This document shows, piece by piece, positions 6,342-12,650 of a DNA stretch of 12,650 bases. How positions within the stretch are numbered: position 1 is the first letter of the stretch; the number at the start of each line of letters is the position of its first letter. The position numbers were made by a program, and so were the translations under genes. This DNA is from an uncultured Odoribacter sp. (lineage in GTDB: Bacteria; Bacteroidota; Bacteroidia; Bacteroidales; Marinifilaceae): the NCBI GenBank assembly GCA_947176455.1, contig CAMWQQ010000024.1:1-12650 (forward strand). The letters are read 5' to 3'. The notes under the pieces were generated by a model. The model did no database searches and was not told the origin of the DNA. It saw only the letters and a list, made by a program, of their open reading frames with translations.

Positions 6342-9300
6342 TTATTCAGCCAGTATGGTAATTTCCGCTCCGGAGGCAAAGTCCTGGCCGTTTTGTTCGC
6401 TCAAGGCGGTGAAACGGATGTAGCGGGCTTTTACCGGTTGGGCAAATTCGACTTTCTTCTCTTTGTTGTTGTTGGCGAAAGTGCCTTTGTGAACGGGGTC
6501 TCCCCAGGTCTTGCCGTCCAGGCTTACCTGGATGCTGTAATCTTTGATGTTGCCGTTGTTGCCACTTTGACGGGGCAAATAGGTGAATCCTTTGATGTTC
6601 TTTACTTCTCCGGCATCCAAATCCACCCAGTGCGGATATTTGGCAACGGTGACGGAATACATCGTGTGCCAAATCGTATTCGGGTTTCCGTCCGTGAGGT
6701 GGGAGGCATCCCCCTCGCCTACTTCCTGGCTACTGGCGTACACGACAGCCGTTTGGATGCTTTCGATTTTTTCAAAGGTGATGCTGGTTTTGATACCGGG
6801 GGTATCTTTAAACCAAGCCGTCACCGTACCGCCTTCCCGGAGCGGAATCGCCTCTTTGTATTCTTTTGCCTTGCCCTTGTCGATAGTGTACCGAATGGTT
6901 GCCCCTTGACGAGCGGAAGAGATGTTGACCAGTCCGGCGCCGTTTCGCGTGATAGACAACGGAATTTCCCCGGAGGGAGCTACGTTGGCGATACGGGTCA
7001 GCTCTTGTCCGGCGGGGCGGATGATGAAACCGAAATGGTGATTGTCGGCGAATATGCGGTCGGGCAATAACGGTCCGCCCTGTCCGCAACTATTACCGCC
7101 CAAGCCGGTCACTCCTGCGTCCAAATGGAGGTAGGTGTCGCCTGCTTTGGGCAATTGGTAGGGGTGGGAAGCCAGCGTCATCTCCGTTGCCGAGTAAGGC
7201 AGAGCAGATACGGACAAGCGGTCGGTGGCGATGAATACGGCTCCTTGCCCGTTTGCGTCGGTCAGAGCGCACCAGCGGACATCCTCGTGGTTGCCCATAT
7301 CCTGAGGTTTCGGGAAATGGATAAATTCATCGTTGACGGTGCTGTGGAACAATTCGATGAATTGCCCTGTCTTGCGGTCGGGGTAGTTGTTTATCGGACC
7401 GCGTCCGTAATAGGTGAAATTGGCGTATGCTTGAGGTACTTTCAGGACATATCCCAAACGGGGCAACACCAGGCCTGGCTGATTGGACGTGATGCCGGAC
7501 TGCAGTTCAATGGAACCGTCCGGATATACGGTCCAAATTTGGTTGGTCGTGAATTTGAAGTCGTTCGGTCCGAAGGGTTGGTCGGTCAGTTCCTCGATGC
7601 GATTTTTGCCGGAACTGGGTTTTCCGATGATTTTCCCGGCATTCGGAGCTTGGGATTCCACCGTGAAAGCCAGCACGATTGTACCTTCGGGCTTGGTGAT
7701 GACGGTGGCTTCTTTTGCCTTGTGCTTGAGGTTATGCAAGCCGTTTTCGAACCAGGAAGCATAGAACCAGTTGTCGTTGTTCGTGAATGCCCGGAAAGCG
7801 TCCAATTGCGGACCGTTGCCTGCGGTGATGATTGTATCATTGCCATAGGTCAGGCTGTATATGGTGCCTGTCGTCAAATCGAACCGGACTTCAAAGTTGT
7901 TCCCTTTTATGGTTTTGAGGTTCTCCCCGTCAGTGGAGATGTTTGCCTTGGTCAATTTGCCGGTCTGCTTCGTTAGTTCACGAAGAGCCGGGCGAACGGC
8001 GCTTTTTACCGGGAATTGTTCCTCCGCAGTGACAAAGCCTTTCTTCGCCCAGGGGGCGTCTTTTTTCAACAGGAACTGGATTTTCACGAAATATTCCGCT
8101 TCCTGCTTGAGGTCGTCGTATGGGTAAGGAATTTTTATATGAGCCGTTGCGCGGGCAGGGATGAAGTCCGGATTGATTGTTCCGGACTGGATTTCTTTCC
8201 CGTCTTCATAGAGGGACCATTTGACGTCATAGTCGGAAAGGTCCTTGAAATAATATTTGTTGAAAATGCTGAATTCGCCGTTTGCGATGTCTGTGGCATT
8301 CACGCCGATGTGCTGGTACACTTTCTTCACCTCGTAGTATTGGGGCTTGGGTTCCAGGTCGCCGAATATAATGCCGTTCATCACGAACTGCCCGTCGTTG
8401 GGCGTGTCGCCGAAATCACCGCCATAAGCCAGGTAGCGTTCGCCTGTCTGCTTGTCGTAATTGTACATTGATTGGTCTATCCAGTCCCAAATGGCACCGC
8501 CACAGAAAAAGTTCGTTGATTCAATCGCTTGCCAGTAGTCGATGAGGTTGCCTACGGCATTGCCCATAGAATGGGCGTATTCGGAAATGTGGAACGGGTA
8601 TTTGATGTCGTAATTGCCTTTGACGGCTCCCTTGACCCAGGCAATGGACGGGTATTGGTTGGAACCCATATCCACAATGGCGTTGTTGCGTTCATACTGC
8701 ACCGGACGGGAGGTGTCGAATTTCTTGAGCGTGTCGTAAGCCGCCACGAAGTTTTTCCCCGGACCCGCTTCGTTGCCCAGCGACCAGATGACAATGGAAG
8801 GGTTGTTGACGTTGCTGTGTACCATTTCCATAATGCGGGCGACGTGGGCGTCTTTCCATTCTGCCGGGTGCGAAAGCGAAGCGGCTCCATAGTAGTATTG
8901 GTGCGATTCGAGGTTTGCCTCGTCTTCCAGATAAATCCCGTATTTGTTGCACAGGTAATACCAGTAAGGGTCGTCCGGATAGTGGGAATTGCGGACGTGG
9001 TTGATGTTTGCCCGTTTCATCAGCATAATCTCCTTTTCCATCGTCTCGCGGGAGATGACGTGGCCCGTCGCCGGATTGGACTCGTGACGGTTGACGCCTT
9101 TGAGTTTTACCGTTTTCCCGTTGATGTAATAATATCTGCCTGCCAGTCCGAATTCGTCTGCCGAAGCTGGGGTGTCCTTGATTTCTACTTTCCGGAAACC
9201 GACAATGGCGGATACGGTTTCAATGGTCTGGTCTTTGGCGTCTTTCAATTCTGCGACCAACGTGTATCGGTAGGGAAGCTCTGCCGACCATTGCCGGGGT

Positions 9301-10370
9301 GCCTTGACTTTCAGCACCGCTTTTTCCGCTTCCAGTGTCTGGTTGGCGGCAATCGTCGGTACGACGGCACTGGCGCTTGCATTGGCGACCAGTGTATTCT
9401 CATCGGAATAAAGGTCGTTGGCATACAGGCTGTACACGACTTTGTATTTCTTGGCAACCTTTTTCCCCAAGTTGCGAATGTCGGCGGCAATGGTCAAGGT
9501 TCCGTCCGTGTATTGGCTGTCCAAATCGGGAATTGCCACCAGGTCGCGGATGTGGACTTGCGGTGTGGAATAGAGGGCTACGCTCCGGAAGATTCCCGGC
9601 AGGCGGAACATATCCTGTGATTCGAGGAAAGAACCGTCGGAACTGCGGTAAACCTCTACCGCCAATGTGTTTTTCCCTTCACGGAGGTATTTCGTGATGT
9701 TGAACCGGGCGGCGTTGCGGGAGTTCTTTGAGAAGCCCACGTATTGGCCGTTAATCCACAGATAGAAAAACGAATCCACGCCGTCGAAGCTGATGAACAC
9801 TTCCCGGTTTGCCCAGTCCTTGGGGATTTCAAACTCCCGGCGGTAAGAGCCGACTTCATTGCGGTGTTTGTAAGTGGTCCAGTCGGTTGGAGGAGTCCGC
9901 ATAACCCCGCCCCGCCAGTCGTCTACTTTCACGCTGTGCATAAAAATGACGGGTTGGTTGACGTAGATAGGCACTCCGTATTTTTGGTCGCCGTTTTTCT
10001 GGATTCCGTAGATGTTCCAGTTGGAAGGTACCGGGATGTTGTCCCAAGCCGATACGTCGAATTCCGTTTTGTAAAAGTCTTTCGGGCGGGAATCCGGGTC
10101 CGGTGCCCAGTTGAATTTCCATTCACCGTTCAGGGATTGCCAGTATTTGCTGTTTTCCGGCAGGACTTTCCGGGCGCTTTCCGTGTCCTGGAAAGAAAAG
10201 AACCACGCTCGCGGTTGCTCTTTGTTCAGGGCAAGGTTTTCAGGAGATTCCCATTCTTTTCCTGTCGGAGCCTGTACGGAAGCGTAGGTATAGCCTTTCA
10301 AGGGCGGTTGTATGCCGAAACTTTGTATGGCTAAACCGCACAACAGTAAACTTAATGTGATATTGCGCAT
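6342..10370 (-). CDS. Secreted GH2 beta-galactosidase (LacZ-type) with C-terminal F5/8 type C (discoidin) domain
   Basis: 1342 aa, about 300 longer than E. coli LacZ. A signal peptide (about 1-19) has no lipobox; C11 is preceded by Leu. The GH2 sugar-binding domain (about 75-268) carries SDGSFLESQDMFRLPGIFR. An Ig-like domain (about 270-395) precedes the TIM barrel (about 405-690) with KGVNRHE, metal-site Glu488/His490 in DEANLESH, acid/base Glu534 in WSLGNEAG and nucleophile Glu597 in HISEYAHSMGN. A DUF4981-type domain and the Bgal small-chain domain (about 820-1118, YYGRGPINNYPDR) follow. A chitobiase-like module (about 1150-1200) and a discoidin-like F5/8 type C domain (about 1207-1340, LTDGNPNTIWHT ... 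ARYIRF) end the protein. It should release terminal beta-galactose from plant or host glycans in the periplasm or outside; the discoidin domain probably binds glycan. No SusC/SusD pair is in view. It has a -33/-7 promoter upstream and a terminator at the stop. Confidence 0.96.
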   Translation of the reverse strand: MRNITLSLLLCGLAIQSFGIQPPLKGYTYASVQAPTGKEWESPENLALNKEQPRAWFFSFQDTESARKVLPENSKYWQSLNGEWKFNWAPDPDSRPKDFYKTEFDVSAWDNIPVPSNWNIYGIQKNGDQKYGVPIYVNQPVIFMHSVKVDDWRGGVMRTPPTDWTTYKHRNEVGSYRREFEIPKDWANREVFISFDGVDSFFYLWINGQYVGFSKNSRNAARFNITKYLREGKNTLAVEVYRSSDGSFLESQDMFRLPGIFRSVALYSTPQVHIRDLVAIPDLDSQYTDGTLTIAADIRNLGKKVAKKYKVVYSLYANDLYSDENTLVANASASAVVPTIAANQTLEAEKAVLKVKAPRQWSAELPYRYTLVAELKDAKDQTIETVSAIVGFRKVEIKDTPASADEFGLAGRYYYINGKTVKLKGVNRHESNPATGHVISRETMEKEIMLMKRANINHVRNSHYPDDPYWYYLCNKYGIYLEDEANLESHQYYYGAASLSHPAEWKDAHVARIMEMVHSNVNNPSIVIWSLGNEAGPGKNFVAAYDTLKKFDTSRPVQYERNNAIVDMGSNQYPSIAWVKGAVKGNYDIKYPFHISEYAHSMGNAVGNLIDYWQAIESTNFFCGGAIWDWIDQSMYNYDKQTGERYLAYGGDFGDTPNDGQFVMNGIIFGDLEPKPQYYEVKKVYQHIGVNATDIANGEFSIFNKYYFKDLSDYDVKWSLYEDGKEIQSGTINPDFIPARATAHIKIPYPYDDLKQEAEYFVKIQFLLKKDAPWAKKGFVTAEEQFPVKSAVRPALRELTKQTGKLTKANISTDGENLKTIKGNNFEVRFDLTTGTIYSLTYGNDTIITAGNGPQLDAFRAFTNNDNWFYASWFENGLHNLKHKAKEATVITKPEGTIVLAFTVESQAPNAGKIIGKPSSGKNRIEELTDQPFGPNDFKFTTNQIWTVYPDGSIELQSGITSNQPGLVLPRLGYVLKVPQAYANFTYYGRGPINNYPDRKTGQFIELFHSTVNDEFIHFPKPQDMGNHEDVRWCALTDANGQGAVFIATDRLSVSALPYSATEMTLASHPYQLPKAGDTYLHLDAGVTGLGGNSCGQGGPLLPDRIFADNHHFGFIIRPAGQELTRIANVAPSGEIPLSITRNGAGLVNISSARQGATIRYTIDKGKAKEYKEAIPLREGGTVTAWFKDTPGIKTSITFEKIESIQTAVVYASSQEVGEGDASHLTDGNPNTIWHTMYSVTVAKYPHWVDLDAGEVKNIKGFTYLPRQSGNNGNIKDYSIQVSLDGKTWGDPVHKGTFANNNKEKKVEFAQPVKARYIRFTALSEQNGQDFASGAEITILAE

Positions 10371-10414
10371 AGTGTTATCTTGTTTTATAAGTGTTTATTC
10401 AGAATTTGTGAAAA

Positions 10415-10447
10415 CAAAAGCACGTTCAGCCTACAATATTCGTCAAA
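10415..10447 (-). promoter_or_regulatory. Bacteroidetes -33/-7 promoter of the beta-galactosidase gene
   Basis: On the minus strand TTTG (10444-10447) is followed after 21 bp by TGCTTTTG (10415-10422), a one-mismatch match to TAnnTTTG. The predicted start is near 10408, giving a leader of about 38 nt before the ATG at 10370. One copy of an inverted octamer (CGAATATT) lies in the spacer, where a regulator could occlude it. Confidence 0.5.
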
Positions 10448-10500
10448 ATCTGTCGGATTCCCAAATCATTTGCCAGGATTCTGGAAACGTGTCGAATATT
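10435..10500. repeat. Inverted octamer pair AATATTCG / CGAATATT upstream of the beta-galactosidase gene
   Basis: AATATTCG at 10435-10442 and CGAATATT at 10493-10500 are exact inverted copies with 50 bp between them. The first lies inside the promoter spacer. The arms are short and AT-rich, so chance is a real alternative. Confidence 0.3.
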
Positions 10501-10520
10501 TAAGCGCGTTTTTCAGGAAT

Positions 10521-11447
10521 TTATTTCCGAAAGGGCAATTTGGGGAAAAGTTTTCGGAAACGAATCAGGTACGGGGTAATGGAATTGCCGGCAACGATGA
10601 GGGTCACGGCAAGGATAATCAGGACAATGCCGCATCCCAACCGGAAGGTCAGGATTTCCCCGAAAACGGTGACTCCGAAAAATACGGCGGTCAACGGTTC
10701 CAGGGCACCGAGAATGGCGGTCGGCGTGGAACCGATGTATTGAATCGCCAAGGTGGTGCAGAAAAAGGATATGGCGGTCGGAAAAACAGCCAATGCCACC
10801 AGATTCCCCCACAAATACCACGCTTGGGGAACACATAGGCTTTGTCCGAAGTCCACCCGAATGAAAAACAGGGACACTCCGAAAAGCAACACGTAAAACG
10901 TGAGTTTAAGCGTGGCGATGTCTTTTAATATGGGACGGTTTACGCTGACGATGTAAATGGCGTAAGAGAGGGCTGACACCATAACCAGCAGTATGCCCGT
11001 CAGGTTGAGCGTGGTGCCGTCTCCGCCTTTGTACAGCAGACCAATGCCGGTTAATGCCAGCAGAATGCACAGCAGGGTCTGGAAGGATATTTTCTCTTTG
11101 AACAGGACGGTCATAATGAGCGCCACCATAATCGGATAAACAAACAACAGGGTGGAGGCAATGCCGGCTTCCATATAGTTGTAGCTTTGAAACAAGGCGA
11201 GGGAGGAAAGGGCAACCAATAATCCCATAACCATCAAAGGCACGATTTCCTTGCGTTGCAACCGGAAATTCCTGCCTCGTGCCTTCAACATACATCCCAG
11301 TACGGGAATGGCAAACAGGTACCTGAAAAACAAGACCGAATCCGCATTCATCCCGGATTCATACAAAGGGAGGGCAAACAACGGATTCATTCCGTAAGTG
11401 GCGGCGGCAATCGCTCCCAGCAGATAACCTTTGGTTTTTACATTCAT
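10521..11447 (-). CDS. DMT-superfamily EamA-type permease
   Basis: 308 aa, the usual size for ten-helix drug/metabolite transporters, with two EamA repeats (about 8-140 and 150-288). The first ends in a hydrophobic pair around residue 98-117 (STLLFVYPIMVALIMTVLF) followed by KEK. The second carries the parallel motif ALEPLTAVFFGVTVFGE (about 248-264). The short basic C-terminal tail (RFRKLFPKLPFRK) suggests a cytoplasmic end. It should be an inner-membrane exporter or exchanger of a small metabolite; the family covers amino acids, nucleotides and other compounds, and nothing here fixes the substrate. The gene is upstream of and co-oriented with the beta-galactosidase gene (150 bp apart), but that gene has its own promoter-like sequence, so a functional link is unproven. 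It is divergent from the Panacea gene. An ATG at 11443 is out of frame; 11447 opens the first helix correctly. Confidence 0.92.
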   Translation of the reverse strand: MNVKTKGYLLGAIAAATYGMNPLFALPLYESGMNADSVLFFRYLFAIPVLGCMLKARGRNFRLQRKEIVPLMVMGLLVALSSLALFQSYNYMEAGIASTLLFVYPIMVALIMTVLFKEKISFQTLLCILLALTGIGLLYKGGDGTTLNLTGILLVMVSALSYAIYIVSVNRPILKDIATLKLTFYVLLFGVSLFFIRVDFGQSLCVPQAWYLWGNLVALAVFPTAISFFCTTLAIQYIGSTPTAILGALEPLTAVFFGVTVFGEILTFRLGCGIVLIILAVTLIVAGNSITPYLIRFRKLFPKLPFRK

Positions 11448-11472
11448 AGAATCCCGTTTTTCTAATCGCCTG

Positions 11473-11480
11473 CAAAAATA
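11473..11480 (-). promoter_or_regulatory. Candidate -7 box for the EamA permease gene
   Basis: The minus strand reads TATTTTTG, an exact TAnnTTTG match 25 bp before the ATG at 11447, with a predicted start near 11466. No TTTG -33 element is seen at the standard spacing. Confidence 0.4.
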
Positions 11481-11493
11481 ACAAATGTTTTTT

Positions 11494-11525
11494 GTTGTCG
11501 TGTTTGGAGTTTTCGTTTATCTTTG
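11494..11525 (+). promoter_or_regulatory. Promoter of the Panacea-containing two-gene unit
   Basis: TATCTTTG (11518-11525) matches TAnnTTTG exactly, with GTTG (11494-11497) 20 bp upstream as a partial -33 element. The transcript would start near 11532. This decides the start of the gene: a TTG at 11523 lies inside the -7 box and cannot be in the mRNA, which leaves ATG 11547 (or 11559). Confidence 0.5.
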
Positions 11526-11546
11526 GCAGTATCAACAAAGACAACG

Positions 11547-12122
11547 ATGTGCATAGGAATGAAGGCGAATAAAGCGCTGATAGGCAATTTGATGATATTG
11601 CTTGCCGATAGATGCAAGCCGTTGTATCATACTAAATTGCTGAAATTGCTTTTCCTGATTGATGAGGAGTCGGTAAAAAGGACGGCAACTCCCATTACAT
11701 GGTTGAATTATAAGGCATGGCAATTGGGTCCGGTGAATGAGGATGTGTTTTTTTCAAAATTGGAAGGGTGTAATAAGTTTGACCAATATGTCCATTTTGA
11801 TTTTGTTGATGAAAAGAGGTGTATTGTCAAGCCAGTTGCGGAATTTGACGGTGGAGGTTTTTGTGAACTTGATTTGGAGATTATTGACAATGTCCTTTCC
11901 AAATATGGTCGTAAAAGCAGTGAGGAGCTGGTGGAAATCCTGCATGGGGAGGAATCTTTGTGGAGCAAGGCGGTAAAGGAACACGCTATTGCTTTTTCCG
12001 CTACGAATAAGACGAGCGATATTGACATCGATTTCAGTGACATACTGAAAGATGAATTGCAGAAAACCGTATATTTCAGTACACTTGAAAATCTTGAAAC
12101 GGAATTGTTCCTTAACCAATAA
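11547..12122 (+). CDS. Panacea-domain (DUF4065, SocA-like) protein, candidate antitoxin
   Basis: 191 aa from the ATG at 11547; an in-frame ATG at 11559 has AGGA directly in front and is also possible. Panacea features: an N-terminal helix with LIGNLMILLADRC, then KPLYHTKLLKLLFLIDEES (24-42) and PITWLNYKAWQLGPVNEDVF (49-68), where families show a 'K-L-L-Y ... G-P-V' pattern. The central region is LDLEIIDNVLSKYGRKSSEELVEILH (108-133), followed by a Trp (ESLWSKA). Known members include SocA of Caulobacter, an adaptor that delivers the SocB toxin to ClpXP, and the antitoxins of PanAT systems, where the domain neutralises many unrelated toxins. Residues after about 150 form a polar C-terminal extension (IDIDFSDILKDELQ ...). 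The next gene starts 5 nt after the stop, so translation is probably coupled. AT-rich compared with the left 11 kb. A non-toxin role, for example as a phage-derived adaptor, cannot be excluded. Confidence 0.85.
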   Translation: MCIGMKANKALIGNLMILLADRCKPLYHTKLLKLLFLIDEESVKRTATPITWLNYKAWQLGPVNEDVFFSKLEGCNKFDQYVHFDFVDEKRCIVKPVAEFDGGGFCELDLEIIDNVLSKYGRKSSEELVEILHGEESLWSKAVKEHAIAFSATNKTSDIDIDFSDILKDELQKTVYFSTLENLETELFLNQ

Positions 12123-12127
12123 TAGGT

Positions 12128-12565
12128 ATGTACCCGATAGGAACAATATTATTGGCGAAGAACTACAAACTTCCCACAACGGTTAAGGATAAGTTTTTTA
12201 TTGTTTTGGCAATCCAAGGAGACCGCCTGTCTCTTTTGTCCATGACTACGTCGAAGATATATTTTGATACGGCTTTGGTAAGTCATGGCGTGGTTCGTGA
12301 TAGGGATGTTTCGGTGTATTGTTTTAAAAGTGGAGTGGTTATTGGAAAGAATGGCTTTGCTTTTAGAAAAGATACGATTGTCTCGCATCGCAATAATATT
12401 CACCAGGTTTCGGAAGATAAATTAAAAAAACTGGATATAGAGGTGATGGATTGTCTTGTGAAGGAGGAGTTGGTCAATCTCATATATAGTTTTTATAAGT
12501 ATAAGTTTATAGATGAAAGGTATAAATCCGTTTTAGAAGATGTTTTAAGGGATTTGTGTGTTTGA
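12128..12565 (+). CDS. Uncharacterised 145-aa protein, candidate toxin partner of the Panacea protein
   Basis: I do not recognise a named family. The N-terminal ~90 residues are beta-rich: IGTILLAKN (4-12), KDKFFIVLAIQGDRLSLLSMTTSKIYF (20-46), then VSVYCFKSGVVIGKNGFAFRKDTIVSHRNN (61-90). The order 'G-x-I-L-L-A', 'K-x-F-x-I-V-L', 'L-S-M-T-T-S-K' and a late IHQVSEDKLKKL is reminiscent of the small SH3-like barrel of MazF/PemK toxins, but the catalytic residues cannot be assigned. The C-terminal third (95-145) is helical and charged. No signal peptide or membrane helix. The ATG follows the Panacea stop by 5 nt (TAGGT), so the two are almost certainly one operon. By hand count 12241-12540 is about 35% GC, against about 57% for 8761-8880 in the beta-galactosidase gene, which suggests recent acquisition. 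Alternatives are a second antitoxin, a phage accessory protein, or a protease-adaptor client. Confidence 0.8.
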   Translation: MYPIGTILLAKNYKLPTTVKDKFFIVLAIQGDRLSLLSMTTSKIYFDTALVSHGVVRDRDVSVYCFKSGVVIGKNGFAFRKDTIVSHRNNIHQVSEDKLKKLDIEVMDCLVKEELVNLIYSFYKYKFIDERYKSVLEDVLRDLCV

Positions 12566-12583
12566 GCGGATTGTTTATGTTGC
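12553..12583 (+). promoter_or_regulatory. Weak candidate promoter for the gene at the right edge
   Basis: TTTG (12553-12556) and TATGTTGC (12576-12583) are 19 bp apart, the standard spacing, but the -7 box keeps only the TA and two of the TTTG bases. The -33 element lies inside the preceding reading frame. Confidence 0.2.
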
Positions 12584-12602
12584 GGATTCACGTTGATACG
12601 AT

Positions 12603-12650
12603 ATGATGAAATTTGTTTTTATAGCCATTTTTATGTTTGGGGGACTGGGA
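12603..12650 (+). CDS. Start of a putative secreted or membrane protein, cut off by the window edge
   Basis: Sixteen open codons from the ATG at 12603 (a second ATG follows at once) encode MMKFVFIAIFMFGGLG, a lysine followed by a strongly hydrophobic run, as in a signal peptide or first membrane helix. An in-frame TGA at 12594 rules out an upstream extension. Too little is present to name a family. It lies 37 bp after the two-gene Panacea unit on the same strand. Confidence 0.45.
   Translation, partial: MMKFVFIAIFMFGGLG

Noticed and set aside
7125..7976. Plus-strand open frame of 283 codons opposite the beta-galactosidase gene
   Set aside because: Antisense shadow of the conserved small-chain domain; no recognisable motif or promoter.
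8529..9620. Long plus-strand open frame (363 codons) opposite the beta-galactosidase gene
   Set aside because: It lies wholly antisense to a strongly conserved GH2 coding region and its translation shows no domain; it is a by-product of codon use.
10512..10531. Hairpin at the end of the EamA permease gene (TTCGGAAA ... TTCCTGAA on the minus strand)
   Set aside because: The stem needs a bulge and no T run follows, so it is not a convincing terminator.
11523..11546. TTG at 11523 as start of the Panacea protein
   Set aside because: It overlaps the -7 promoter box and would lie upstream of the predicted transcript start; the ATG at 11547 is preferred.
1..12650. CRISPR array, tRNA, rRNA, IS element or integrase
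   Set aside because: No regularly spaced repeats, RNA-gene motifs or transposase/recombinase frames were seen on either strand.

Overview
The window reads as a chromosomal segment from a Bacteroidales-type gut anaerobe. The evidence is an RteA/RteB-like two-component pair, an S41 lipoprotein with a Bacteroidetes-style post-cysteine acidic stretch, a DUF2807 'head GIN' protein, a very large exo-type GH2 beta-galactosidase with a discoidin tail, and -7 boxes of the TAnnTTTG type. I cannot fix the genus from sequence alone.

Left part (1-2326, minus strand): a partial secreted head-GIN-domain protein (runs off the left edge) has a good-looking sigma-54 (-24/-12) promoter at 782-796. It is separated by a strong intrinsic terminator (811-837) from an S41-family PDZ lipoprotein protease.

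Centre-left (2479-6283): an NtrC-type sigma-54 activator (plus strand) sits divergent to the protease. Its likely partner, an 829-aa hybrid histidine kinase with receiver and Hpt domains, converges on it. The two genes overlap tail to tail by 11 bp. Together they could form a His-Asp-His-Asp relay that feeds a sigma-54 activator, and the sigma-54-like promoter in front of the GIN gene is a natural candidate target.

Centre-right (6342-10370, minus): a 1342-aa GH2 beta-galactosidase with all expected catalytic and metal-site residues, a chitobiase-like C-terminal module and an F5/8 type C domain. It is followed by a terminator and preceded by a -33/-7 promoter. No SusC/SusD genes are in view.

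Right part: a DMT/EamA permease (minus) is divergent from a two-gene plus-strand unit at 11547-12565. That unit is a Panacea (DUF4065/SocA-like) protein followed after 5 nt by an unrecognised 145-aa protein. It is much more AT-rich than the rest and looks like a horizontally acquired toxin-antitoxin module. The possible toxin has a small-barrel (MazF/PemK-like) look at its N-terminus but no family I can name with confidence. This is the best candidate in the window for an undescribed system. The start of a further secreted or membrane protein runs off the right edge.
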